DNA from: a virus
Virus record (IMG/VR): IMGVR_UViG_3300031576_000015
Span: 1 to 29,995 of that record
DNA: 29,995 bases
Direction: 5' to 3' (one strand)
Part shown: piece by piece, positions 21,801 through 29,627 of the stretch
Layout: the number at the start of each line of letters is the position of its first letter
Numbering within the stretch: the stretch's first letter is position 1
Position numbers and translations under genes: made by a program
The notes under the pieces: model-generated
Databases searched by the model: none
The model's input: the letters and a program-made list of their open reading frames with translations, nothing else
What the model was told of the DNA's origin: nothing

Positions 21801-22699
21801 GCGTCCACCTTGGTCAGCACGCCTGGCTGCTTAACGCTGGTATATTGGCCGGCCTTAAGGGCCCGCTCGGCCCATGTGCGTAGGCCGACAGCCTTCTGGA
21901 TCTTGGCGTTGATGGCAGCCACAGCGGTGTTGTAGGCTTCTGTACCGCCGCCTACAGATGCGGTAGCCTGCTGTCTGGCTTGGGCGGCCTCGATTTCGGT
22001 TGATAGACGTGCAAACTGCTCCTTCAGCTCGGAATCGGCCATGGGTGGGGGCGATACCTTCTTGGGCGGAGCCACGCGTTCCTGTACCGTGGCAACTGCC
22101 TTCTCAAGAGCCATGGTCACTGGCTCTTTCTCGGCAGCAATGGCTGGGATGGCGGCCGCCTCAACCTCACGGGCAACGAGTCTGGTAGCTGTCTCCTTAT
22201 CGGGGTGGACAATGGCAACGTCACGTCCGCCCAGTACCTCCTCGACAACGCGCTTGGAGACTGGCCACTTCAGTCCACCTTGACCGGTGCCGATGCGGGG
22301 CAGCACAATTCTCTTGATGCTACCGGCGTCCATGCGATCACGAATGGCCAGCAATCCCTTCTTCATGAGATCCGGATCGGCTACTTCCTTTCCGACGGGC
22401 ACGGTTGGGAAGAGTACGATGCGTTCCTCGTTAGCAAAGGCTATTTCTGGGGCGCCTGGCTTAGTGTATCGCTCGTGCAAGGATGGCGCCCTCTCGATGG
22501 CCTGCTTATAAACACCAGTACCCACACGCCGGTCTTGGTGTGTGGGTACGCCGATCCAAGTGTCTGGTTCCTTCCAACGGGCCCAAAGATCCCCTACATA
22601 TTTTTGGAGGATCTCCGGTACTTCCCGTATCTTAAGGAGACGTGGGCGGATTTGGGCCAACTTTGCGAGCTGGCTGGATGGGATCTTGAAGCTAGGCAT
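15806..22699 (-). CDS. Giant polyvalent/ejection-type protein with N-terminal macro domain
   Basis: A 2297-residue protein. Residues about 45-160 resemble a macro domain (ADP-ribose-binding, Poa1p-like): GVYKQAIERAPSL, RIVLFPTVPVG, and the signature IVLPRIGTGQGGLKWP (131-146). Residues 220-300 and several later segments are helical or coiled coil. The rest is long and mostly helical, with blocks like those of large polyvalent phage proteins: YRPDYFPHNFRG near residue 1525, NPMSALVNLTQTAINTYPVL near 1790, and FRNPFVRFLLQFKPYFLHEV near 1925. Such proteins are thought to be packed in the head and injected with the genome. No polymerase DxDGD or protease motif was found. The macro domain suggests ADP-ribose removal in the infected cell, which is inference. 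Confidence 0.75.
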   Translation of the reverse strand: MPSFKIPSSQLAKLAQIRPRLLKIREVPEILQKYVGDLWARWKEPDTWIGVPTHQDRRVGTGVYKQAIERAPSLHERYTKPGAPEIAFANEERIVLFPTVPVGKEVADPDLMKKGLLAIRDRMDAGSIKRIVLPRIGTGQGGLKWPVSKRVVEEVLGGRDVAIVHPDKETATRLVAREVEAAAIPAIAAEKEPVTMALEKAVATVQERVAPPKKVSPPPMADSELKEQFARLSTEIEAAQARQQATASVGGGTEAYNTAVAAINAKIQKAVGLRTWAERALKAGQYTSVKQPGVLTKVDADERAKLQAYIKKQQRILGSLSEQKNKLELEQGPAAISPKIEFDWISPERGQSYIKIVDTSGQFNKSKLRSEFGRIRWDFGSRRTKTGLVREKTFTPGEVRGYFPLQVTLPAIRVSVPEQFQLVSPDKTIGDAEVAKLLTHTGDVGRDIFSRLRGLDPNAPAARLANETNYFYNLLGGIGLDDYRMAEEAGINGIAAQLTKELRGRMKFEDMAHLWQNTRYPDYIRFLEVLRRKRIPLTGIEGVGIRRIDDLLGRAGFLRQSASPEGPFVLRAGQQREIRKMVFEQYNKPQAEAFLATLDDISERAAANPEIIGEELSNALAKLLERTPEAAAGMKSQIVDLVYYKEGAKTLLEIDRLYRTVANRVVEKIIQQGGRLPVRVTVPYYSPQRGLSSFYINLSGLPGPKGPLTRERLHNSILGFIRNAENRFDDPPRGEVWDIARRQPNYILNQRMGAGLEKRLFPEGYRTARPSLIGEGEVVYDNRSALEALRPDREAMIQAVQRHAIDNLHTYPHKKEVALLKDPAKARVRETEVAAEARQMLEEIFAAAEKGLAYFYPGGAGVTGYRRRALGILAQRAGTEYGGDPIDLLHQIRRVAQDTRLIIGEPRRIGRTVVGTVERMEQLRTLSPTEFEAQAKTLLGAPFQAEKGAFVRERVLKEFNKQLTQARAEGNQALVAQLEAALTEAVEMKAADFEKRSLQEIFPSLAARLEKIGPLLEYTAPEIKIDVIAKALADAQRRLSQVRAAIKKTPDKGRLQMMEEEINASIAFLKQAMSQTTPTRNPVVVMLERESERARAAIDFVFSPIEPTEAGLAKHIQGLFKHIQGLFNRWYTVPGQEAHLRAVGGSLTSPALREAAASPQVERLIAGSAQYFERGLTNFIEREKANVAKFGDDRRDWLLHRMDQLMGAMSSVRSELDNKTALRMMDHAVRVLEKEASLLRRGVYETIADKGVGETAKLTGEAVEIAEALKDPIFGPVRDPERSQFFDELAQRIRDILKNQGGFIRFSGPDDPAAELVEKSIGRPRISLADAISDVTAWWTRLPEHWSRVGPAETTTGQLPKPITLTTGNIIQFAKDLLPALLDRGVVFTNEKMRHSIDFREQVNRLIGHLPDAQQQQIVAASEGRLAIPTLPPTLQIVANDIRRLLDWAAEYNGTKATQNSVISRDFFGRTEKYLVKRYLSNGMVELEGMIPVPGKTNWVSNQTFHQPFNKVNPNYRPDYFPHNFRGEWAAYNHRLATAQDRTSMEFFDTFQEALQHIMNNANWGPVSLREIYRTQGPAAVQKILADDGITIFPRTNLPGEIQHWLSAKALGHLSKALSKEVTAAAQSHYAAWGFTAGPGLRLSSATVWKALLESGELGIAPKKRFIGPLQPRKLFLSSYVKNPVDALNTYIRALTVGIEGNSFRKDANLILDQVRALPELKPGPQHNRRLYQAYKYMEEWAGAIDTSRPSATEQSIDNLVYFYGGSHGWYTRKVLQQASRLMSLWKLGNPMSALVNLTQTAINTYPVLGNHTFTGIKLTTESMMNPHATYKGVRLDTLAKAMDVDLYIPKWAIDGYYKGRKVSMFILSMFNTAEKINRATAAFGGYAKGLDRGWSHEKSIEFAKKWAVDRTQFRYGIEALPAMFRNPFVRFLLQFKPYFLHEVNFITDLVQPRSAVQRYDPYWKELSRFLIVSTAFTGLLGIPAVEMMDKFVFEHWKKDPQTGLGFSFLDELKRLKPELGRFGDVPLRGIGSVLGLDLSQRIGLTVDFENAAMVALQPDVAVGKAARAFSVWAGLFNDLRVAISDFFYHRDEIHADALWKALAPVQLWSIYYSVKSHTGKTPQLLQIGGEQLPIPLPIIEESGYVEPGQLRSPTKEGAMTIDLSEDPFRGYKTILKAIGGRLPEESLAGETYERYGPRGQVISWYTRKANKLRLDYLQAWNKGDYEKAMDIAAQGAELGLDAKDFAREQEQWERTLLERAARQVPTELRPGVFPELERVEPGLELPVKKRRKSRLY
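19320..19361. repeat. Perfect 21-bp tandem duplication within the giant protein gene
   Basis: A 21-base unit beginning AACAGGCCCTG occurs twice head to tail at 19320-19340 and 19341-19361 with no mismatch. In the protein it repeats seven residues (KHIQGLF) near residue 1115, preserving the frame. It looks like a recent slippage duplication in a helical region. Confidence 0.9.
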
Positions 22700-22702
22700 C
22701 GA

Positions 22703-25036
22703 TTAGATGTCGCCTACTGTAGGTGGGGGTGTCGGGGGCGGCGTAGCCGGTTTGTGCGGCTTAGATGCAACACCACCTCCCTGGTGTTGCAACGTGTAGA
22801 TAGGTTCACCCTTGATTTGGCCGGTTCGGATGTTCTTTACGCGGGCAAATTCCGCGCTTCCATGACGTGCTTTCAGCGCACGTTGAACACCCTTAGACGG
22901 AGGATAGAAGAAGCCCAGGATCTGATACTCATCAGCCTGCGGCTGCTTGGTGCGTATATTCAGGATTTTTACCAGGTCGCCGGCGAGCCAAATGCGCCCC
23001 TCTCGTGTTTCGGCGCTTCGGTCTCGTAGATTCTCGGCCACAACGGACTTGGCGTGTTGCTTACGGACCTTCTCGGCCCCACCAGTGTACTTGCGGCGCA
23101 GGATTCCCTGTGCCCCGCCCTCGATTTCTTGCCAGTCCATGCCTGGGAACTTAGACTTCAGTTCCGATGCACTTGGGCCACCCATGACCTGTATACGGTT
23201 GCCAATGATATTGGCGACTGGGTAGGCAGCACGGACGGCGCCTAGCTGTTCCTGTTCGGCTTTCATCAGCTTCTTAAAGCCCTCGGGGATCGGGAACTCA
23301 GCCGGGGCTGTGCTGCCTGGTTGGGTGGCTGGAGCTGTAGCCGCACCTGCTTTGGGCCTAAACTCTTTGACCTTAGCTTTAGCGATGCTGGCTGGCTTGC
23401 CCTTATACAGGATGCTGTATCGGTTCGGTCCTATACCTACGACATCGTACTTGACCCCACCAAGACTGGTGAGCTGACCTATGATTTCCCTGGCGCGACG
23501 TGGGACAGCTGGTGGGCGCTCAGGCGGGGCTATGGACGGAGCCTGTGGAGCCGGGGCCCGTGGGGCCTCTGGAGCTGCTACAGGAGCTTCTGGGGCTGCT
23601 GCCGGGGCTGTAGGGGCCTTCCGGCCAGCCTTGGGAGCCTGAGGGGGTTTGACGCCCAGGGAAGCCATTACCTGATCGACCAACTTCTTCAGCTCTACGT
23701 CAGAGATCTGTGCGGCAGTTGCTTTAGCCGGGGCCTCTGGGGCGGCCTTTGGCACAGCTGTTTGTGCCTTGGATCGCTCTAGGTGTCGAGTGATACGGGC
23801 CTGCTGTGCGGCCTGGCGTCTTTCAGCCGGGATGCGCTCTGCTGTTTCTTGGATGGCCCTCAGACCCTTAGAGGGTTTGCCTTCTATCTGAGCGGGACGC
23901 CCGAAGTACTTCTGGGATAGCTCTTGAAGATGGGCCTTGCTCGGCCTCTTGCCACCACCGGCTTGGGCAATCTGGGCCACAGCTGCCTGGGTGGCTGCTT
24001 GGACCGCTGGGGCTACGCCTTCTGCGGCTGCGTGGGCTGCTGCGATGGCCTCCGGGGTGGCCTCTCGAGACGCACGTATCAAGTCACCCAGCTTGCCACC
24101 TGCTAGTTCCTGGGGCAAATCGCGAGACCAAACTGTCGGGGTGAGACGGATGGTGCGTGGGACTCGCTTAGCTGTCTCCAGCATCTCCAGCACCTTGGTG
24201 GCCGTGGCTGGGTCCCGTAGGGCATGTGGGTAGCCCGGGCCGGCGACACCTTCAGACAGAGATCGGAGACTTGATAGCACCTGCTTGCCGCCTACGTTGA
24301 CGGCTTGGCCGGTACGCAGCTCGTTCAGGATCTGGTTGACGGTCTTACCAACGGCTGCTCGTCCAGCCACAATACCAAATGGGGCGAACATAGCTGCCTC
24401 GGTGCCTATGGTCTTGGCGGCTCGGCCTAGAGAGGGCATGCCTATAAGCTGACCCTGTTCCTCTCCGGCTTCAGCTGCGGCCCGACCGGCTCCGTAGAGG
24501 GCACCAGTGCCTGCCTCTCGTAGACCAAACTCTAGGGCTGGAGCCATGGCCCGGCCACCTCTTCCAGCACGGATGAGACGAAGTAGGCGGGCGCCCAGGC
24601 CCACCTTGCCGGCTATACCAATTGGTACAATGGCACTAGCCAGTTCGCCAGCGAATTCTGCTGTGCGTCCGGCTTGAGTTGTGGGCTCATCTCCCGGCTT
24701 CCAGCGGCCGAAGGTCAGTCCCTTAGCTCCACCTCGTAGGAATGGTTGTAGGAGACCGCCCTGCTGACTGGCAAGTGCGGCCAATGAATCTGCGGGCCCA
24801 CCCCGCTCTGCACGCTGGTCACGACGGGCAACGCGGCCTAATCGCTTCTCCCAATCCTCAACAGATGGCAGGTCTAGTTCGGTTCGCTGGTCCGGGTCCT
24901 TAATGTTATGAACCAGCCAACTGTAGACTAGGACCTGCTCGTCCTTGCCGAGCTTGGAGTAGTCTAGGCGGCCCTGATAGATGTCATTGACCAGTTGTAT
25001 GGCGCGTTGTTCCTGCGCGCCGACGGGCTTGGGCAT
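22703..25036 (-). CDS. Large ejection-type virion protein, 777 aa
   Basis: A 777-residue protein of unknown family. The N-terminus (1-80) is a charged helical domain. Residues about 100-230 are rich in glycine and alanine with hydrophobic stretches (FAGELASAIVPIGIAGKVGLG, MFAPFGIVAGRAAVGK), like membrane-active segments of phage ejection proteins. A long Ala/Pro-rich linker follows (about 440-510). The C-terminal third has two small beta modules (VKYDVVGIGPNRYSILYKGK and WLAGDLVKILNIRT) and ends in a proline-rich tail. It lies four bases before the giant polyvalent protein and may form part of an injected channel. That role is inferred from position and composition. Confidence 0.7.
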   Translation of the reverse strand: MPKPVGAQEQRAIQLVNDIYQGRLDYSKLGKDEQVLVYSWLVHNIKDPDQRTELDLPSVEDWEKRLGRVARRDQRAERGGPADSLAALASQQGGLLQPFLRGGAKGLTFGRWKPGDEPTTQAGRTAEFAGELASAIVPIGIAGKVGLGARLLRLIRAGRGGRAMAPALEFGLREAGTGALYGAGRAAAEAGEEQGQLIGMPSLGRAAKTIGTEAAMFAPFGIVAGRAAVGKTVNQILNELRTGQAVNVGGKQVLSSLRSLSEGVAGPGYPHALRDPATATKVLEMLETAKRVPRTIRLTPTVWSRDLPQELAGGKLGDLIRASREATPEAIAAAHAAAEGVAPAVQAATQAAVAQIAQAGGGKRPSKAHLQELSQKYFGRPAQIEGKPSKGLRAIQETAERIPAERRQAAQQARITRHLERSKAQTAVPKAAPEAPAKATAAQISDVELKKLVDQVMASLGVKPPQAPKAGRKAPTAPAAAPEAPVAAPEAPRAPAPQAPSIAPPERPPAVPRRAREIIGQLTSLGGVKYDVVGIGPNRYSILYKGKPASIAKAKVKEFRPKAGAATAPATQPGSTAPAEFPIPEGFKKLMKAEQEQLGAVRAAYPVANIIGNRIQVMGGPSASELKSKFPGMDWQEIEGGAQGILRRKYTGGAEKVRKQHAKSVVAENLRDRSAETREGRIWLAGDLVKILNIRTKQPQADEYQILGFFYPPSKGVQRALKARHGSAEFARVKNIRTGQIKGEPIYTLQHQGGGVASKPHKPATPPPTPPPTVGDI

Positions 25037-25039
25037 GAG

Positions 25040-26581
25040 TTACCTCTTGTAGTACTTGTCGGTCTGGGGATCGTAGAAGTAGCCTGGCCGTGCCTGCTTG
25101 TGCCCCTTTACGATCTTCGCTCGAGATCCTGGTGTGCCAACTATGGACTCGTAGACCTTCTTGATCCCACTAAGGTCTAATGGCTTCGCTGGTGCCACTG
25201 GCTTCACCGGTATACGCTGTGATCCCTGTGGGGTCTTCATATAAGCATAGCGTTGTGCAGGCTGTTGAGGCTGCCGAGGTACGCCTGGTGGTCTGGCCGT
25301 TACAGGCTGGGCCCCTGGTGCTTGGGGTGTGGACGGGGCCTTGCCACCCTGTGGCTTGTTGCGCTGGTCAATCGTTGGCGCAAGTGGGTCCGAGATGCGA
25401 GGCCGTTGTCGACCGGTTGCTGGCGGGCGAACCCCTCCCGGGGTTTGTACTCCGCCACCGGTGTCTTCGACTGGGGGTGCGAACTTGGGTGTGGGAGCTG
25501 CTGGGACCTCAGGCTGTATGTTGGAATAGCGCTGTAGCTCCGGGTAGGTCTTCAGCAAGTCTGCATGTCGGGCCCTGGCCCCACGGAGCTTTTCCTGCGC
25601 AGTGAACAGCTCTGTGGTCATTTCCGACACCCGGGTCGGGAGGTCCTTTGGGTTGATCCTTGGAAGGTTTTCTGCCAGTGCCCTCAGGACTGGATCTTTG
25701 GACATCCTCCAAGTCTGAACTAGGCTTTCCTTTTCTTTGGATCTGATGAACTCATTGATGTGGGTTATCTGTGTTCGGTAGGCTTGTACTGCCCCTCCAA
25801 AGCTCTGAATGTCCCCGCCGATTTTGATGAAGTTGTTCAGGGCGTTTCGGAAGCCGGGTTCTAATGTGCCAACACCTTCGGCCTCGGCTTGTGCCTTTGC
25901 GGCTTGGGCTACACTCAACTGCCGTTCTTCGATGTCCCGAGATTGCATTTTGGGTCCGATCCAGGGTTGTAGGACGGACATGTGGCGGTTGACGAACGCT
26001 TGTGCCTCATCAGCATCCATGCCCTTGGCAACCATAGCGTCAATGAGCTGCTTAGCCTGTACTTCGTATTTGCGCCGCCAAGCCTCTTCGTAAGTGACCG
26101 GTTCAGAGGCTAGGGCCAAGTCTAATGGATCCTGACCCTGAACAATTCCTCGGTCAGTCTTGATGTTCAATTCAGGATAATTTTTCTCTGCGTTGGAGAT
26201 CCACTGCAGGGCCTGCCGGCGTATCATGGGGTCCGGGGAGCCCTTGACCAATTCCATCATCTTTAAGTGATCGCGGCGGACCTGGCCGAGTTCGGCCCTC
26301 CTGCGGATCTGTGTTACATCTACGTCCCCAATGTTGATGCCCAGATCCTTCATGCGTAGAGTGAGCCCAGCGATGACCTCCGGGAAGTCCTGCATGTCCT
26401 TGAGGTGAGGTAGAGCCGAGAGGATCTTCTGCAGCTCCTCGGCCTGTGCTGTTTGCTTAGCTATGGCTTGCTTGGCCTGTAACGCCCGATTGGCCTGCAT
26501 GATCTGAAACATAATTTCAAACATGCCACGCCCGCCTCGGGCTAGGGCACTGCCGAACTGAGCTCCGTATGCGTCAGCCAT
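25040..26581 (-). CDS. Coiled-coil virion protein, 513 aa
   Basis: A 513-residue protein of unknown family. The first 60 residues include a long helix (FEIMFQIMQANRALQAKQAIAKQ), and residues up to about 340 are almost wholly helical and charged, consistent with a rod or oligomeric internal virion protein. Residues about 350-450 are a Pro/Gly-rich flexible linker. The C-terminus ends GYFYDPQTDKYYKR, a compact aromatic motif. It is separated by three bases from both neighbours. Its place just before two probable ejection proteins suggests that it also belongs to the internal core or neck of the particle, which is inference. Confidence 0.7.
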   Translation of the reverse strand: MADAYGAQFGSALARGGRGMFEIMFQIMQANRALQAKQAIAKQTAQAEELQKILSALPHLKDMQDFPEVIAGLTLRMKDLGINIGDVDVTQIRRRAELGQVRRDHLKMMELVKGSPDPMIRRQALQWISNAEKNYPELNIKTDRGIVQGQDPLDLALASEPVTYEEAWRRKYEVQAKQLIDAMVAKGMDADEAQAFVNRHMSVLQPWIGPKMQSRDIEERQLSVAQAAKAQAEAEGVGTLEPGFRNALNNFIKIGGDIQSFGGAVQAYRTQITHINEFIRSKEKESLVQTWRMSKDPVLRALAENLPRINPKDLPTRVSEMTTELFTAQEKLRGARARHADLLKTYPELQRYSNIQPEVPAAPTPKFAPPVEDTGGGVQTPGGVRPPATGRQRPRISDPLAPTIDQRNKPQGGKAPSTPQAPGAQPVTARPPGVPRQPQQPAQRYAYMKTPQGSQRIPVKPVAPAKPLDLSGIKKVYESIVGTPGSRAKIVKGHKQARPGYFYDPQTDKYYKR

Positions 26582-26584
26582 TGG

Positions 26585-28024
26585 TTATCTTGTTGGTGCT
26601 GGGGGTGGAAACATACCCGGGAAGGCCTCCGGGTTGCGCATCATAGCGTAATACAGTAGAGATTGGGCAGTGTCACCCAGGGCTCCACCGAAAGCCCCAC
26701 CGGCTGCACCTGCGCCCTGTTGGGCGTAGATGTTGGCCTGGGTGGCTAGGCTGGCCGGCTGGCCGGATGGCTGAGCGCCTTGTAGGTAACCCAGAAGATC
26801 CATCAGACGCTGGCGTTCCATAGCTTCCAGTTGTCCTTCAATGCCACGGGCAGCTCCCCGTCGCTGTTGCTCTAGGGCGTCCATCTCTCGGAAGATACCA
26901 GTCTCCATGCCTCGGCGCCCAAGTATGGCATTCTCCATGGCTTCGGATAGACCGATTGCTCGACCACGACGGCCAGTGCGTAGGTCCTCGAGCTGTTGTG
27001 CGACGCCCCGTGCTTCACCGCGTCGAGAGCGAGACTCGCCCATTCTCCACATGGCTAGTTGGCGGTCGGCGTCAGACTTCTCTCTGAACTTGGTTTCTTC
27101 GATCTTACGTAGCTCTGACTGAATGACACCGGACGACGGCTCAATGCCACGGCGGGACGCGTCACGGATAACGTTCTGTTTCATGGCCTCATAGCGCCGG
27201 TCGATATTTTGGGCGGCTGTGGTTAGGAATGCCTGCTCGAACTCACCCTCGCCTGGAGTGGCGCGGAGGTAATCAACATCCCCCTGGAACCGGCCCCAGG
27301 ACGATGGATCTACATTGAGTCGTTCGATCTCGGCCTGTGTCATACCGGCGAAGCGCGGATCCTGTTGTACCTGACCAATATATCGTTGGTAGGCGTCTAC
27401 CAGCCCTTCTGGCATGGAACGGAGGGATGCGATATCAGATAGGTACGGGGGCTGGCTGGGCTGGGTATCATCGATGATGCGCGGAAGCCGTGGCGGCCCA
27501 ACAGGTGGCACGGGTCCGCCCGGCGGTAAGTAGGGCTGTGGTTGCCCGGCTGGGCCGCCTGGTGCAGTTATACCGTACTGTGCATAATCCTCTGCGGACC
27601 ATGGGATTAGGGCTTGTGTATAGAAGTACCCAGGCTGTGGGTTCCCCCTTGAGCTATCTGACCAGCTATATGACCCGTCGGGGTTGCGAATGGCCCCCCT
27701 CGGTACCGAGCCGGGCGGTTGTGGGAACACAGGCTGGCCGGTTACGTGTAGCCTTCTCGCCCATTCGTCTGGCCCGGCTGAGGGCGGGACAGGTTGTGGA
27801 ATAGGATATGAAACTGCGCCCCCCGGCGCTGTTGCGACGGGACCTGGTGCTGTTATGATCTGGGGCAGGCGCGGTGGTGGCACGACGGAACCTGGTTGTG
27901 GGGCAGGCTGTGGTTGTGGGGCAGGCTGTGGTACCGCCTGCCCAAAAGGAAGCCTACGTAGATGCGGCGGTAGGTTTGACAGTGTCTGCTGGTTATACTC
28001 TTCGTAGTCCCGGTTCGCTGCCAT
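26585..28024 (-). CDS. Proline-rich and helical virion protein, 479 aa
   Basis: A 479-residue protein of unknown family. Residues about 30-185 are rich in Pro, Gly and Gln, with a PQPAPQ hexapeptide repeated, and are probably disordered. Residues about 190-430 are helical and arginine-rich, with repeated RRG motifs (ARGVAQQLEDL, GRRGRAIGLSEAMENAIL). The C-terminus (430-479) is Ala/Gly-rich and ends in prolines. I chose the ATG at 28024, which forms TAATG with the upstream stop and has GGGGA eight bases upstream; an in-frame ATG at 28057 lies inside the preceding gene. A structural or scaffold role in the virion is likely from context only. Confidence 0.7.
   Translation of the reverse strand: MAANRDYEEYNQQTLSNLPPHLRRLPFGQAVPQPAPQPQPAPQPGSVVPPPRLPQIITAPGPVATAPGGAVSYPIPQPVPPSAGPDEWARRLHVTGQPVFPQPPGSVPRGAIRNPDGSYSWSDSSRGNPQPGYFYTQALIPWSAEDYAQYGITAPGGPAGQPQPYLPPGGPVPPVGPPRLPRIIDDTQPSQPPYLSDIASLRSMPEGLVDAYQRYIGQVQQDPRFAGMTQAEIERLNVDPSSWGRFQGDVDYLRATPGEGEFEQAFLTTAAQNIDRRYEAMKQNVIRDASRRGIEPSSGVIQSELRKIEETKFREKSDADRQLAMWRMGESRSRRGEARGVAQQLEDLRTGRRGRAIGLSEAMENAILGRRGMETGIFREMDALEQQRRGAARGIEGQLEAMERQRLMDLLGYLQGAQPSGQPASLATQANIYAQQGAGAAGGAFGGALGDTAQSLLYYAMMRNPEAFPGMFPPPAPTR
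27894..27929. repeat. 18-bp tandem repeat in a proline-rich coding segment
   Basis: The 18-base unit GGTTGTGGGGCAGGCTGT occurs twice head to tail and encodes a PQPAPQ hexapeptide repeat on the minus strand. It lies in the disordered N-terminal part of the 479-residue protein. Confidence 0.85.
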
Positions 28025-28737
28025 TACTGTTTCCCCATGAGATAGCGCCACCACCACGGTTTTGGTGGTGTAGCGCGAGGCTTTCTAGTTGTGACACCCA
28101 GACGAGGATCATATATCCATTCGTACCGTGGATCCATAAAGTCTGCCACTTGTGGGTCAGATGGTCCTGGGAAGGGCGGCAGTACCGGTTCACCTGGAAC
28201 ACCGGGCAATCCCGGCTGTCCTGGTACACCAGGCTGCCCTGGCTTCGTCTGACCCGGTGGAAGGGGCTGTTGGAAGCCGAGGCCGGCTCTGTCTAATATA
28301 TCTCTACCCTGTTGCTCGTTAGGGTCCCTCTGTTCTGCTCGTGGTCCCGGATAACGGCCTACGCCCTCTTTCCATATATCTACGAGGCCACGGAAGTTAC
28401 CCTTCAGGAGTTCGCCAAACATGTTCTTGTTGTAATCCCAAGCACTCCAGCCCTGTCGTGGGCCGTATTGAGGCCCAGATGGTGTGGCAGGACCTCCCAT
28501 AGGCGCCCGAGCACCGGGGCCATTCGCAGATGTAACCCCACCTGCAGGCGCCGGCCCTACTGTACGGTCGTATGCCCTTTGGCCAAGGATCTCTTGGGCA
28601 GATGTTCCGCCGACACTCGAGTACACGTCGCGGCCCGCTGCAATGTTCTCGGACATCCGGTCGATGCGTCCCCGGGCGGCATCAACAGCGTCTCGGAATT
28701 CTTGGTCGTTTAGAACACCAGTTGGATCGAGTGGCAT
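28024..28737 (-). CDS. Virion protein with collagen-like segment, 237 aa
   Basis: A 237-residue protein of unknown family. The N-terminal 60 residues form a charged helix, followed by a Gly/Pro-rich linker and a short helix-rich middle (100-150). Residues about 160-192 are a short collagen-like stretch with several Gly-x-Pro or Pro-Gly triplets (PGQPGVPGQPGLPGVPG). The C-terminus is aromatic and basic (PPKPWWWRYLMGKQ). Collagen-like stretches in phage proteins often sit in trimeric fibres or spikes, but this one is only about ten triplets long. It is coupled by TAATG to the next gene, within a run of likely structural genes. Confidence 0.65.
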   Translation of the reverse strand: MPLDPTGVLNDQEFRDAVDAARGRIDRMSENIAAGRDVYSSVGGTSAQEILGQRAYDRTVGPAPAGGVTSANGPGARAPMGGPATPSGPQYGPRQGWSAWDYNKNMFGELLKGNFRGLVDIWKEGVGRYPGPRAEQRDPNEQQGRDILDRAGLGFQQPLPPGQTKPGQPGVPGQPGLPGVPGEPVLPPFPGPSDPQVADFMDPRYEWIYDPRLGVTTRKPRATPPKPWWWRYLMGKQ

Positions 28738-28741
28738 TGGT

Positions 28742-29194
28742 TTACCCCGTTATCTTATTTAAGTAATTAGGAAGTCTGGAACGTACGAAATCTGGTAGCC
28801 GGTCTATATCGCGAACCGGACCGGGCAATCCAGGTAGACTGGGATCCTGTGTTGGCGGGGCTTCTGGGGATCCTTGCGTGGTCTTCCACTCCTCGAAGGA
28901 AGGGAAATCCGGCTGACCGTAGAAATCACCGCCACCACCCCACGCCCGTGTAAATCGGCTGGGCTTGCCGGCACGTCCGGAGAGAGCCGTACCCAAGTAT
29001 TGTCGGTATGGTCTCATTTCCTTGTAGTCCTTCAGGTATTCCTTCAGGGTTTCTTCCTGCATGGCACTGGATCTCTCGGCGGCGGCTGCCTGTGTGCCAG
29101 CTGCTTGGCCAGCCTTGAGAGTGCCATAGATCTGCAGGCCGAGACCGATAAGTGGCAGTAGAGCGGCTAGAGAGGCAAGTGGTTGGAATTTCAT
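28742..29194 (-). CDS. Small protein with N-terminal hydrophobic segment, 150 aa
   Basis: A 150-residue protein. Residues 3-24 (FQPLASLAALLPLIGLGLQI) form a hydrophobic segment that could cross a membrane or act as an amphipathic insertion helix. A short helix AAGTQAAAAERSSAMQEETL follows, then a Gly/Pro-rich body. I chose the ATG at 29194 because GGGAG lies seven bases upstream and it follows the previous stop; a longer frame from 29221 would overlap that gene. Similar small membrane-prone proteins occur in the internal virion operons of short-tailed phages, which is a weak hint. Function is unknown. Confidence 0.6.
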   Translation of the reverse strand: MKFQPLASLAALLPLIGLGLQIYGTLKAGQAAGTQAAAAERSSAMQEETLKEYLKDYKEMRPYRQYLGTALSGRAGKPSRFTRAWGGGGDFYGQPDFPSFEEWKTTQGSPEAPPTQDPSLPGLPGPVRDIDRLPDFVRSRLPNYLNKITG

Positions 29195-29204
29195 TTGTGC
29201 TCCC

Positions 29205-29627
29205 TTAAGCGTAGCTTCCATATCGAGTTATCTGTAAGAGGCGCTTTAGACGCTCCTCCTCAGGATCTTGTCCGGCGGCATAGGCTTGTACTTCTGATTG
29301 CATTCGAGCTATGTTAGCTTGTGATGGGAATATAGCTCCACGAGGCTGCTCTGGGATATCCAGTGGGCGCCGCTGCAGTTGCTGTTGTGGACGTTGATAT
29401 GCGGCGTATGCCTGATCCGGGCGGATTTTTGGCATCATAGCCCGTTCCTGGACTCGAGGCGATGGTTGCTGTTGTGCTCGTTCGTACGGCCTATAGAAGC
29501 TGTCCTGCTGAGCGGGTTTCATGCGGCCCGCAAGCAGCTCTTTACGCTTCATCTTTAGGTAGTCTTCAGGTGTTGGCATTAGTATAGGATCTCCAATACT
29601 TGACTGGAAGCGAGGATCGGTGACCAT
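29205..29627 (-). CDS. Hypothetical protein, glutamine/arginine-rich, 140 aa
   Basis: A 140-residue protein of unknown family. It starts MVTDPRFQSSIGDPILMPTP and continues as a basic, Gln-rich, probably extended chain (RPQQQLQRRPLDIPEQPRG), ending in a short helix (DPEEERLKRLLQITRYGSYA). The ATG shares a base with the upstream stop (TAATG). The low-complexity composition suggests a linker or scaffold type protein in the virion block. Nothing points to a specific role. Confidence 0.6.
   Translation of the reverse strand: MVTDPRFQSSIGDPILMPTPEDYLKMKRKELLAGRMKPAQQDSFYRPYERAQQQPSPRVQERAMMPKIRPDQAYAAYQRPQQQLQRRPLDIPEQPRGAIFPSQANIARMQSEVQAYAAGQDPEEERLKRLLQITRYGSYA

Noticed and set aside
15835-22283. 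Many long plus-strand frames inside the giant protein gene, up to 233 codons
   Set aside because: They are antisense shadows of a GC-rich gene, with compositions rich in Arg, Ser and Pro and no start signals.
15806-22699. Possible virion RNA polymerase in the giant protein
   Set aside because: I looked for the DxDGD motif and other polymerase signatures and found none; the polyvalent-type helical blocks explain it better.
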